Shown: piece by piece, positions 1-8,671 of the stretch
How positions within the stretch are numbered: the first letter of the stretch is position 1
How the letters are laid out: each line of letters begins with the position of its first letter
Assembly: GCA_963816775.1 (NCBI GenBank)
Contig: CAWFLX010000025.1
Location: 68,597 to 132,596 of the forward strand
Reading direction: 5' to 3'
From: JAFAXD01 sp963816775
GTDB taxonomy: Bacteria; Pseudomonadota; Alphaproteobacteria; Rhizobiales; Xanthobacteraceae
Length of the DNA: 64,000 nucleotides
Translations under genes and position numbers: made by a program
Notes under the pieces: generated by a model
The model's database searches: none
Seen by the model: only the letters and a program-made list of their open reading frames with translations
Told to the model about the DNA's origin: nothing

Positions 1-190
1 TCTGCGTGGCCAGCAGAATGTAGTTGTCGGTGCGCATGACCTCTTCGAGCGCGCGAATCGACTTCTCGCGGCCGACGAACAGCGGAACGATCATGTGCGG
101 AAAAACGACGATGTCGCGCAGCGGCAGGACCGGATAGGTCCGCGCTTCGCCAGGCTCCGGCAGTGCTCGCGGTTTCGGGGTCGTTGTCAT
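1..190 (-). CDS. lon: Lon ATP-dependent protease, N-terminal part (runs off the left edge)
   Basis: This is the first 63 codons of Lon, the cytoplasmic AAA+ serine protease that removes misfolded and regulatory proteins. The ATG is at 190-188, preceded by a purine-rich ribosome site (GAGAAGGGGAC). The translation shows the usual Lon N-domain opening, with YPVLPLRDIVVFPHMIVPLF followed by VGREKS. ATPase and protease domains lie outside the window. It follows tig, clpP and clpX in the same direction, the standard alphaproteobacterial protein-quality-control cluster. Confidence 0.93.
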   Translation of the reverse strand, partial: MTTTPKPRALPEPGEARTYPVLPLRDIVVFPHMIVPLFVGREKSIRALEEVMRTDNYILLATQ

Positions 191-483
191 AATAAAAGTC
201 CCCTTCTCGTTGTGCCCCCAGCCCACGACAATCCGATGTCAGTATCGCGGGTTAAGCCCACACACTTCTGGCCGTTCTTCGCACTTCTGGCCGCTCTTCC
301 AAACGCCCTGAATTTGTTACGCGAATCGCGCCTAGGCTAGCATAGGTGGCGTTGCGTCCCGGGCGAGTCAAGTCAGCCAAGTAAATCAATCGAGTAGCCC
401 CCACTGATCTACCGAGCCGCCCGATCGCGCCGGCCGTGTCTGGTACGATGGTGCGTGTCTGTGCGGTCGCGGCACGCCGCCCC
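191..483. other. clpX-lon intergenic region
   Basis: This 293-base gap must hold the lon promoter. I see no coding sequence and no clear terminator. A heat-shock type promoter would be expected here from what is known of lon, but I could not pick a convincing -35/-10 pair by eye. Confidence 0.5.
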
Positions 484-1749
484 TCAAGCGGTCGCGCCGG
501 CGTCTCCCGCGCGGTCGGCGTAGATGTAAAGCGGGCGGGCCGCGCCTTCCACGACTTCCTTCGAGATCACCACTTCCTCGACCCCTTCGAGGCTTGGCAG
601 ATCGAACATGGTATCGAGCAGAATGCCTTCCATGATCGAACGCAGCCCGCGGGCTCCGGTCTTGCGATCGATCGCCTTGCGGGCGATCGACGACAACGCC
701 TCGTCGGCGAAGGCGAGCTCGATGTTCTCCATCTCGAACAGGCGCTGGTACTGCTTTACGAGCGCGTTCTTGGGCTCCAGGAGGATGCGCTTGAGAGCGG
801 CTTCGTCGAGGTCCTCGAGCGTTGCAACTACCGGCAACCGTCCGACGAACTCCGGGATCAGGCCGTACTTGAGCAGGTCTTCCGGCTCGACGTAACGGAA
901 AATCTCGCCTTGCTTGCGGTCCTCCGGCGCCATCACCCTGGCGGCGAAGCCGATCGAGGTCGAACGCCCGCGCGCCGAGATGATCTTTTCGAGTCCGGAG
1001 AACGCGCCGCCGCACACAAACAGGATGTTGGTTGTATCGACCTGCAGAAATTCCTGCTGCGGATGCTTGCGTCCGCCTTGCGGGGGAACCGACGCGATCG
1101 TGCCTTCCATGATCTTGAGCAGGGCCTGTTGCACGCCCTCGCCCGAGACGTCGCGGGTGATCGACGGATTGTCGGACTTGCGCGAGATCTTGTCGATTTC
1201 GTCAATGTAGACGATGCCGCGCTGGGCGCGCTCGACGTTATAGTCCGCCGCCTGCAGCAGCTTGAGGATGATGTTTTCCACGTCCTCGCCGACGTAGCCG
1301 GCCTCGGTCAGCGTGGTGGCGTCCGCCATGGTGAACGGCACGTCGAGGATGCGCGCCAGCGTCTGCGCCAGCAGGGTCTTGCCCGATCCGGTCGGACCAA
1401 TGAGCAGGATGTTGGACTTGGCGAGTTCGACGTCGTTGTGCTTGGTCGCGTGATTGAGCCGCTTGTAGTGATTGTGGACGGCGACCGACAGCACCTTCTT
1501 GGCGTGATCCTGGTCGATCACGTAGTCGTCCAGAACCTTGCGGATTTCCTTCGGAGTCGGGATGCCGTCGCGCGACTTCACCAGCGAGGATTTGTTTTCC
1601 TCGCGAATGATGTCCATGCACAGTTCGACGCACTCGTCGCAGATGAACACCGTCGGCCCGGCAATGAGCTTGCGCACTTCGTGCTGGCTCTTGCCGCAGA
1701 ACGAACAGTAGAGCGTGTTTTTCGAGTCGCTACCGCTGACCTTGCTCAT
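484..1749 (-). CDS. clpX: ATP-dependent Clp protease ATP-binding subunit ClpX
   Basis: ClpX is the hexameric AAA+ unfoldase that recognises tagged substrates and threads them into ClpP in the cytoplasm. The 421-residue product has the family's normal length. Residues about 15-45 form the C4 zinc-binding domain (CSFCGK ... CDECVELC). The Walker A motif GPTGSGKT and Walker B IVYIDEIDKI follow, then the sensor region and GARGLRSIMEGILLD near the C terminus. It lies downstream of clpP and upstream of lon; the 387-base gap from clpP suggests its own promoter. Confidence 0.97.
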   Translation of the reverse strand: MSKVSGSDSKNTLYCSFCGKSQHEVRKLIAGPTVFICDECVELCMDIIREENKSSLVKSRDGIPTPKEIRKVLDDYVIDQDHAKKVLSVAVHNHYKRLNHATKHNDVELAKSNILLIGPTGSGKTLLAQTLARILDVPFTMADATTLTEAGYVGEDVENIILKLLQAADYNVERAQRGIVYIDEIDKISRKSDNPSITRDVSGEGVQQALLKIMEGTIASVPPQGGRKHPQQEFLQVDTTNILFVCGGAFSGLEKIISARGRSTSIGFAARVMAPEDRKQGEIFRYVEPEDLLKYGLIPEFVGRLPVVATLEDLDEAALKRILLEPKNALVKQYQRLFEMENIELAFADEALSSIARKAIDRKTGARGLRSIMEGILLDTMFDLPSLEGVEEVVISKEVVEGAARPLYIYADRAGDAGATA

Positions 1750-2136
1750 CTGATCTTCAACCTGCTTTGACCGTTATGCCCGCCCCTACGCGTTCCCGAC
1801 CGGTCCGGTGGCGCATCCGCCCTGACATCATTTTCAGGACCTCCCAATGGAAACCGGCGCCGAACCGCGCTGTTCGACCGGTTTTCCCCTCCAACGCCGC
1901 CGATTCTAAACCAAGCACGCTAGCCACCCGACAATCAAGATTCCTTTAACGATCACAAGGCCTGCGGCCCCGACATGTCGCGGATTCCCCCGGCCGTACC
2001 AAGCCGATTTTCCACCACCATTTGTGGCAGAATGATAGTACAAGGCCTGCTCTCAGCGGGAAATCCATAATTTCCAACGCGGTTGCGCTGCAAAACCCAT
2101 GCCGCGCGACGGCGTTTTGCGGCCGTTCCGGAGGCC
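1750..2136. other. clpP-clpX intergenic region
   Basis: This 387-base gap has no gene I can support. On the minus strand just after the clpP stop there is a GC-rich imperfect hairpin (about 2090-2125, arms containing GCAAAAC and GTTTTGC). It could be a terminator without a strong T-run. The clpX promoter should lie in the remainder. Confidence 0.45.
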
Positions 2137-2787
2137 TTAGGAGTGCTTTACCGCGGCGATGAGTTCGCCCATGTCCTCCGGACGCTTTTCCATCACGTTG
2201 TCGATGATGCCGAACTCCTTGGCGCCATCGGCCGTGAGGAACATGTCGCGCTCGAGCGCATCCTCGATTTTCTTAAGCTGCTGGCCCGTATGCTTCACGT
2301 AGATTTCATTAAGCCGCCGCTTCAAGTTTAAAATCTCCTGGGCATGCAGCATGATGTCGGTGGCCTGCCCCTGAAATCCGCCCGAGGGCTGATGCAGCAT
2401 GATGCGCGCATTCGGCAGCGCAAAGCGCATGTCCTTGTGGCCGGCGGCGAGCAATAGCGAGCCCATGGAGGCCGCCTGGCCGATACACAGCGTCGAGATC
2501 GCCGGCCGGACGAACTGCATGGTGTCGTAGATCGCAAGTCCGGACGTCACCACTCCGCCCGGCGAATTGATGTACATCGCGATTTCTTTTTTTGGGTTCT
2601 CGGCCTCGAGAAACAGAAGCTGTGCGACCACCAGCGAGGCCATCCCGTCCTCCACCGCGCCGGTGATGAAGATGATGCGTTCCTTGAGCAGGCGCGAATA
2701 GATGTCGTACGCGCGCTCGCCCCGGTTGGTCTGCTCAACCACCATGGGCACGAGATAACTCATATAGGTGTCGGCGGGATCGCGCAT
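2137..2787 (-). CDS. clpP: ATP-dependent Clp protease proteolytic subunit ClpP
   Basis: ClpP is the serine peptidase that forms the double-heptamer chamber used by ClpX and ClpA. The 216-residue product carries the nucleophile motif GQAASMGS and the histidine motif MLHQPSGG, with the family's length and the C-terminal region after KKIEDALERDMF. It is transcribed between tig and clpX. A probable start is the ATG giving MRDPADTYMSYLVPMVVEQT, a normal alphaproteobacterial ClpP N terminus. Confidence 0.97.
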   Translation of the reverse strand: MRDPADTYMSYLVPMVVEQTNRGERAYDIYSRLLKERIIFITGAVEDGMASLVVAQLLFLEAENPKKEIAMYINSPGGVVTSGLAIYDTMQFVRPAISTLCIGQAASMGSLLLAAGHKDMRFALPNARIMLHQPSGGFQGQATDIMLHAQEILNLKRRLNEIYVKHTGQQLKKIEDALERDMFLTADGAKEFGIIDNVMEKRPEDMGELIAAVKHS

Positions 2788-2886
2788 GGGTTTGGCCTTC
2801 TTGTTACTGCGCCTCTATGTGGTAGCCCTCAAGCGTGAGCGCTAGCTCGGTGGCGTCGCCGGCGGCGCGCTCCGCCTCGCAAGAGT

Positions 2887-4245
2887 TCATTTCTTCTCGT
2901 CGTCCTCTTCCTCGCGGAACAGCTCGTCGCGCGACACCGGCTTGTCGGTGACGCTCGCGAGCTCGACGATGAAGTCCACCACCTTCTCCTCGTAGATCGG
3001 CGCGCGCAGCGAAGCGAGCGCTTGCGGGTTCTTGCGATAGTATTCCCAGACTTGCTGCTCCTGGCCCGGGAACTGCCTCGCCCGGTCAGCGGCGGCGCGC
3101 GAAAGCTCTTCGTCGTTGACCTTGATATTGTTCTTCTCACCGATTTCGGCAAGTACGAGGCCAAGCCGCACGCGCCGGTCGGCAATGGCGCGGTATTCCG
3201 CTTTCGCCTTTTCTTCCGTGGTGCCTTCGTCGGCGAAGCTTTTACCGGAGCTCTCGAGGTCGGACAGCACGGTTTTCCACACGTTATTGAACTCGTCCTC
3301 CACCATCGTGGGCGGCGCGTCAAACTTGTGCAGCTCGTCGAGCCGATCGAGCAGGACGCGCTTGAGCTTCTGGCGGCTTGCCGCCGCGTGCTCGCGGGTG
3401 AGCCGGTCCTTGATCGCGTCCTTGAGCTTATCGAGCGTCTCGAGCCCGAGCGATTTTGCAAACGCGTCGTCGATCGTAACCTCGCCGGGGGCTTCGATCG
3501 ACTTGGCGGTGACCTCGAACACGGCGTCCTTGCCGGCGAGTTTTTCGGCCAGATAGTTGTTCGGAAAGCGCACGTTGACGGTGCGGGCCTCGCCTGCCGC
3601 CATCCCGATCAACTGTTCTTCAAAGCCGGGGATGAACGTGTTCGACCCGACGTTGACCACGATGTCGTCGCCAGTCCCGCCCTCGAAGGCCTCGCCGTCG
3701 ATCTTGCCCACATAGGATATTGTGACGCGATCACCGCTCGCGACCTTGCCCCCGTCGGCCCTGGCGGAATAGGGCCGGTTCTGATTGGCAATGCGGGACA
3801 CCGCCTCGTCGATTTCGGCGGCAGTCACCTCAGCGACCGGGCGCTCGATCTTGATGCCCTTGAAATCGGCGAGGGTGATCGGCGGCAGAACCTCGAGCGC
3901 GACGGTGTATGAGAGGTCGGACTGCCCGGTGAAGACGCTTTCGATCTCGTCCTTGCCCTCGGGCAGCGTGACCTTGGGCTCCATCGCGAGCTTGAACCCG
4001 TTATCCGTCACGATCTTGGCGTTGGTCTCACGCACCAGGGCTTCGATCGCCTCTGCCATGAGGGAGCGGCCGTAGATCTTCTTAAGATGGGCCGGCGGCA
4101 CCTTGCCGGGCCGAAAACCGTTCAGGCGCACGCTGTCCTTGATCTCGGAGACGCGGTTGTCGAGCCGAGCTTCGAGATCGCTCGCCGGCACCACGATCTT
4201 GAATTCGTGTCTGAGACCGTCGGAATGGGTTTGCGTGACCTGCAT
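2887..4245 (-). CDS. tig: Trigger factor, ribosome-associated chaperone and prolyl isomerase
   Basis: Trigger factor binds the ribosome exit and folds nascent chains. The 452-residue protein has the three-part family layout: a ribosome-binding N domain (the GFRPGKVP signature around residue 45), a central FKBP-type prolyl isomerase domain (GDRVTISYVGKIDGEAFEGG around 170-190), and a helical C-terminal chaperone domain. It is the first gene of the tig-clpP-clpX-lon run and ends in an acidic tail rich in E, D and K. Confidence 0.96.
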   Translation of the reverse strand: MQVTQTHSDGLRHEFKIVVPASDLEARLDNRVSEIKDSVRLNGFRPGKVPPAHLKKIYGRSLMAEAIEALVRETNAKIVTDNGFKLAMEPKVTLPEGKDEIESVFTGQSDLSYTVALEVLPPITLADFKGIKIERPVAEVTAAEIDEAVSRIANQNRPYSARADGGKVASGDRVTISYVGKIDGEAFEGGTGDDIVVNVGSNTFIPGFEEQLIGMAAGEARTVNVRFPNNYLAEKLAGKDAVFEVTAKSIEAPGEVTIDDAFAKSLGLETLDKLKDAIKDRLTREHAAASRQKLKRVLLDRLDELHKFDAPPTMVEDEFNNVWKTVLSDLESSGKSFADEGTTEEKAKAEYRAIADRRVRLGLVLAEIGEKNNIKVNDEELSRAAADRARQFPGQEQQVWEYYRKNPQALASLRAPIYEEKVVDFIVELASVTDKPVSRDELFREEEDDEKK

Positions 4246-4303
4246 TGGTGCAACTCGTTCGTTCGTATCGCCGGGGCTGTGCCGGATGCGGGCGTAGCGC
4301 GCG

Positions 4304-4388
<85 letters not shown>

Positions 4389-4757
4389 GGCTTCGGGCGG
4401 CGCGGCTTATAACATAGTGAGGGCGCGCGCCTAGCACAAAAATAGGCGTCCACAGCCGGGAGTGCGAGGATCGGCCACCATTGGGCGTCGGTCTAGAGCA
4501 GTACCAAACGAGCTGGGATTCCGCGCGACCAACAGTGGGACCGCGCAAGGGCACGCCGTGTAGCGGATCGCGCGGTGGCGCCGGAGGCAATCGGCCGCAA
4601 TTCAAGTGTGTTAACCCATTGCACACACACATGAATGTTGCCTCGCGGCCACAGCCGTCCGGAAACGTCACCTGAAACCGGACTGCAACGCCTTTCCGGC
4701 TTGAGTGATCGCATCCTGCCTCGCTAGCGTTCGGGCGGGGGCGTGGGGATTTATCCG
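4389..4757. other. Intergenic region between tRNA-Leu and the autotransporter
   Basis: No gene is supported here. An imperfect inverted repeat (GTGTG ... CACAC, around 4608-4631) is visible. The promoters of the tRNA (leftward) and of the autotransporter (rightward) should both lie in this stretch. Confidence 0.4.
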
Positions 4758-7370
4758 ATGAACGTGGTGCTGGACCGCCGTTGCGGTGACGGGGAGGTTT
4801 TGTGCCTCGCGCGCGGACGCGTCGGTCTTGGCGCGCGTGCCCGCAGGGCGCTGTTTGCCGGCACCGCGCTCGCGGGCGCTCTCGCGGCGTCGCTCCGAGC
4901 GCCTCGCTGCGCAAAACGCGACCTGGACCGGCGGCGCACCGGCGGGACTGGAACACCAAACGGCAATTGGTCGCCGCGAGCGTGCCAACCGGCACGCGAC
5001 GTTTCGCAACACCGCTCTGACACAGGCGCTTACGTTTTCGGCGGACGCGTCGATCAACGGCGGCACGCTGAAGGCTGGGGCGACACAACACGTTCTCCTC
5101 GGCCAGCGCCGTTCACGGTCGCCGCCGGCGCGCTCGTCGACCTCAACGGCTTCGACCAAGGCACCGGTTCGCTCGCCGGCGCCGGAACCGTGGGCAACAC
5201 CGGCGCCACCGCTGCGACCCTGACGACCGGTGCCGACAACACGTCGACCACGTTCAGCGGCACCATCATCGATGATGCGCCCACCGGCCTCACCAAGATC
5301 GGAAATGGCACGCTGACACTCTCGGGCACCAACACCTATTCGGGCGCGACCGACGTCGACGCCGGAACGCTGCAGGGCGGTGCCGTCAACACGTTCTCAG
5401 CCGCAAGCGCGTTCACGGTCGCAGGCGGCGCGTTCCTCGATCTCAACGGACTCAACCAGGTGATCGGTTCGCTCGCCGGCGCCGGCACGGTGACAAATGC
5501 CGGCGGCGCCACCGCAACATTGACCACCGGGGCGGACAACACCTCGACCGCATTCAGCGGCATTATCCAGAACGGAGCCTCAGCGATCGCGCTCACCAAG
5601 TCCGGCACCGGCATACTCACATTGTCCGGGGTCAACACCTACACAGGGATCACCACCGTCAACGCCGGCACGCTGTCGATCACCGGGGATATTTCGAGCT
5701 CGAGCGGCGTGACCGTGAACACCGGCGGAACGCTCAATGGCACTGGGAGCGTCTCCGGCGTCACCGTCAACAATGGTGGCACCCTTGCGCCCGGCCTGCC
5801 GCCGGCGATCGGCGCGCTCTCGATCAAAGGCAGTCTGCTGCTCGCGAGCGCGGCGACCTACATGGTTACAGTGTCCCCCGCGGGCGCGAGCAGCATTTCA
5901 AACATTACCGGAACTGCCAATCTCGGGGGAACGCTCGCCGTCACGGCCCTCCCCGGCAGTTATTCCTTCGGCACCAAATACACGCTGCTAACCACCACAG
6001 GTGCCGGACTGGTTACTGGAACGTTCGCCGGCCTCACCGTCGCCGGCAGCTTCGGATCGAATGTGAAGCCGGTGCTGAGTTACGATGACCACGATGCCTT
6101 CCTCACCCTGACCCCCGGATCGAGTCTGCCGCCCCTGCCACCCGGTGCATCCGGCAACCAAGGCAACACCGCCAACGCGATCAACGCCTTTATCGCCTCG
6201 GGCGGCACGCTGCCGTCCGGCTTCGTGAACCTGGCGAACCTCCCGTCCAATCAGCTCGCGGCGGCGTTGACGCAGCTCTCAGGTGAGGCCAACGCGGGCG
6301 CCGGGCAAACAGCGGGCTTTCAAATCACCAACCAATTCATGTTGGCGATGCTCAACCCGTTCGGATCAGATCGAAGCGGCGGCATCGGGGCCGCAGGCTT
6401 CGGCCCGGCCGGGACGGGCGCCGTCAGTCAGTACGCCCCCACACGCAACCTGCCTCCCAAAGTCGCGCAGGCCTATGCGGCAGTGACGCCACGCAGCGAG
6501 GGGTCAATTCCATTTTCCACGCGCTGGAATGTTTGGGCCCTGGCCTTCGGTGGCGCCAACAACACCAACGGCGACCCGAATGGATCAGGCAGCCATGATA
6601 CGTCATCCCGCACGGCAGGCGTCGCTGCCGGCCTCGACTACAAACTGACGCCCGACACCCTGCTTGGCTTTGCACTCGCGGGCGGCGGCACCGGCTGGTC
6701 CGTTGCTCAGGGATTGGGCGGCGGCCAAAGCGACGTTTTCCAAGCCGGTCTTTATGGTTCGCAGCAATTCGGACGGTGGTACGTTTCGGGCGCGGGTTCG
6801 TTTGCTAACTACTGGATGTCGACGAGCCGCACCGTCACGATCCCGGGCACCGAGACGCTCAACGCAGGTTTCATTGCGCGGAGCTGGGGCGCGCGCGCCG
6901 AGACCGGCTACAAGCTGGCTTGGGCGTCAGTGAACGTCACGCCCTATACAGCGCTTCAGGTACAGACCTTCGCGACGCCGTTCTATAGCGAGCACTCGAC
7001 CTCAGGATCAGGGCAATTCGCCCTGTCCTATGCGGCGCACCGCGCAACCGTCACTCGCGCCGAGCTCGGGAGCTGGGCGAGCAAAGACGTGCTGCTTGCC
7101 GACAACGCCGTCATGACCGCGTTCGGGCGCGCTGCTTATGCACACGATTGGCAACCCGCCACGCAGGCGAACGCAACCTTCCTCGGACTGTCGCCGATTG
7201 CAAACTTCAGTGTCGGCGGCGCCAAGCCAGCAGCCGATCTCGCCGTCGTCACTGCCGGGGCCGAAATCCAAATGATGAGCGGCTGGGCGCTGATGGGTAA
7301 ATTCGACGGCGAGTTCGGTGTGGGAACGCAAACTTATGTTGGAACAGGGCGCGCCCGCTATGCTTGGTAA
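4758..7370 (+). CDS. Autotransporter with PATR passenger repeats and beta-barrel domain; disturbed N terminus
   Basis: This is a type Va secretion protein that would pass its passenger through its own outer-membrane barrel. Residues about 25-45 look like a signal peptide core (ALFAGTALAGALAAS). Passenger-associated repeats follow (GTLTLSGTNTYSGATDVDAG and GILTLSGVNTYTGITTVNAG), then a proline-rich linker and a C-terminal barrel of about 280 residues ending in ARYAW. Between about 4895 and 5115 the family-like residues fall into other frames: AQNATWTGG in one, DWNT and ASVPTG in another, then LTQALTFSADASINGG. The open frame therefore stays intact but encodes scrambled sequence there. The ATG at 4758 is chosen; a GTG at 4743 is possible. 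Confidence 0.75.
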   Translation: MNVVLDRRCGDGEVLCLARGRVGLGARARRALFAGTALAGALAASLRAPRCAKRDLDRRRTGGTGTPNGNWSPRACQPARDVSQHRSDTGAYVFGGRVDQRRHAEGWGDTTRSPRPAPFTVAAGALVDLNGFDQGTGSLAGAGTVGNTGATAATLTTGADNTSTTFSGTIIDDAPTGLTKIGNGTLTLSGTNTYSGATDVDAGTLQGGAVNTFSAASAFTVAGGAFLDLNGLNQVIGSLAGAGTVTNAGGATATLTTGADNTSTAFSGIIQNGASAIALTKSGTGILTLSGVNTYTGITTVNAGTLSITGDISSSSGVTVNTGGTLNGTGSVSGVTVNNGGTLAPGLPPAIGALSIKGSLLLASAATYMVTVSPAGASSISNITGTANLGGTLAVTALPGSYSFGTKYTLLTTTGAGLVTGTFAGLTVAGSFGSNVKPVLSYDDHDAFLTLTPGSSLPPLPPGASGNQGNTANAINAFIASGGTLPSGFVNLANLPSNQLAAALTQLSGEANAGAGQTAGFQITNQFMLAMLNPFGSDRSGGIGAAGFGPAGTGAVSQYAPTRNLPPKVAQAYAAVTPRSEGSIPFSTRWNVWALAFGGANNTNGDPNGSGSHDTSSRTAGVAAGLDYKLTPDTLLGFALAGGGTGWSVAQGLGGGQSDVFQAGLYGSQQFGRWYVSGAGSFANYWMSTSRTVTIPGTETLNAGFIARSWGARAETGYKLAWASVNVTPYTALQVQTFATPFYSEHSTSGSGQFALSYAAHRATVTRAELGSWASKDVLLADNAVMTAFGRAAYAHDWQPATQANATFLGLSPIANFSVGGAKPAADLAVVTAGAEIQMMSGWALMGKFDGEFGVGTQTYVGTGRARYAW

Positions 7371-7435
7371 GAGGCCGGGTAACGCCCGGCCAAAATTCCC
7401 GGCCGGGTGGCGAACGCTTGAAGGGACCCCATCTG

Positions 7436-8182
7436 ATGCTGCCGATCATCTTCGAGCCAACCGCACGACGTATCCGGGTCGAATTCAACGGCGTCATGAT
7501 CGCGGACAGCACGCACGCGATGATCAAGATCGAAACCCCAATTCCGGTCTACTACCTGCCGCTGGGCGACGTCCGACATGACCTGCTGGTGGCGAGCGAT
7601 CACACCAAGTTTTGTCCGCGCAAGGGGCAGGCGCGGTTCTGGTCGATAAGGGTTGCGGACAAGCTCGCCGAAAACGCCGTGTGGAACTATCCGCAACCGC
7701 TTCCGAATGCTCCGCCGCTTGCGCCTTACGCGGCGTTCGCGTGGGACGCTGTCGATCATTGGTACGAGGAGGATGAGGAAATCTTCCGCCATCCGCGCAA
7801 TCCCTACAAACGCGTGGATGCGATCAGGAGTTCGCGCCGCGTCCAAGTCATCGTCGGCGGCGCCGTGGTTGCCGAAACGCGGCGAGCCGTCTTTCTGTTT
7901 GAGACCGGCCTGCCGACCCGCTACTACATTCCGAGCGAAGACGTTCGACCAAACATTTTGGAGCCGAGCGAACGCCGGACCCGGTGCCCCTACAAGGGCG
8001 TTGCCGCGTATCACAACGTGACGATCGGGAGCCAGCGATACCCAGACCTCGTCTGGTACTACCCCGACCCGATCGACGAATGCCGGAAGATCACCGGATT
8101 GCTGGCGTTCTTCAACGAAAAGGTTGACGCCATCCTGGTCGACGGCGAGGCCATGGATAAGCCCGTTACGCCGTGGTCCTGA
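7436..8182 (+). CDS. Protein with two tandem DUF427 domains
   Basis: Two copies of the small beta-rich DUF427 fold are visible. Copy one is at about residues 5-90 (RIRVEFNGVMIADSTHAMIK ... VYYLPLGDV ... FCPRKGQARFWS) and copy two at about 125-235 (RVQVIVGGAVVAETRRAVFL ... RYYIPSEDV ... CPYKGVAAYHNV). The function of the family is not established. The ATG at 7436 follows GAAGGGACC and is preferred over an upstream GTG in the same frame. The gene starts 65 bases after the autotransporter stop. Confidence 0.85.
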   Translation: MLPIIFEPTARRIRVEFNGVMIADSTHAMIKIETPIPVYYLPLGDVRHDLLVASDHTKFCPRKGQARFWSIRVADKLAENAVWNYPQPLPNAPPLAPYAAFAWDAVDHWYEEDEEIFRHPRNPYKRVDAIRSSRRVQVIVGGAVVAETRRAVFLFETGLPTRYYIPSEDVRPNILEPSERRTRCPYKGVAAYHNVTIGSQRYPDLVWYYPDPIDECRKITGLLAFFNEKVDAILVDGEAMDKPVTPWS

Positions 8183-8208
8183 TCGCTCTTCATTTGAGCG
8201 GACACGCT

Positions 8209-8655
8209 CTATGGCGCCGGTTCCAGCCGAACGTAGGCTTCCGCAGTCAGCGGCATGAGCGACCAGAAGTCCTGAGCGGACCAGCTCCGTCCGGGAGCAA
8301 GCTCGACCGCGCCTTTCATGGCGTTGAGGAAATTGGCGCGAGCCCGGCCTTCGTCCACAAAGATCGCATACGTGCAATTTCGACTCATCCGGATGAACAC
8401 CGGCTGCGCGAGGCGCAATGCGAACGACTTCGTGCACGCCGGATCGCGGAGATCAACGAAGTCGCCGGGATCCAAGGTTCGGTCAGACGTACTCTTGAAG
8501 AGTGCCGAGAGATCGACATCGTTGGTCAAGGGCGGATTGAAGGCGGCGCTGATGTGAGGTCGAAGCGGGAAACCAATCAACGCAACAAACACAAAAGCCG
8601 CCACTAACGCGAGGACACGCTTTCGAGCGAGCAACCGCTTGCGAAATTCAGCCAC
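8209..8655 (-). CDS. Small single-span membrane protein of unknown function
   Basis: The 148-residue product has a basic N terminus (FRKRLLARKR), one hydrophobic span (LALVAAFVFVALIGFPL) and a roughly 115-residue domain predicted to face the periplasm, with two cysteines. The GTG at 8655 is chosen because GAGGGC lies just upstream and the longer frame would overlap most of the neighbouring gene. It starts 17 bases after the stop of the Spy-like gene in the same direction, so the two probably form an operon. I do not recognise the family. Confidence 0.6.
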   Translation of the reverse strand: MAEFRKRLLARKRVLALVAAFVFVALIGFPLRPHISAAFNPPLTNDVDLSALFKSTSDRTLDPGDFVDLRDPACTKSFALRLAQPVFIRMSRNCTYAIFVDEGRARANFLNAMKGAVELAPGRSWSAQDFWSLMPLTAEAYVRLEPAP

Positions 8656-8671
8656 ATCGCCCTCGGCGCAC

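Noticed and set aside
436..1770. Long plus-strand open frame opposite clpX
   Set aside because: It is the antisense shadow of clpX, caused by high GC; it has no family resemblance or ribosome site.
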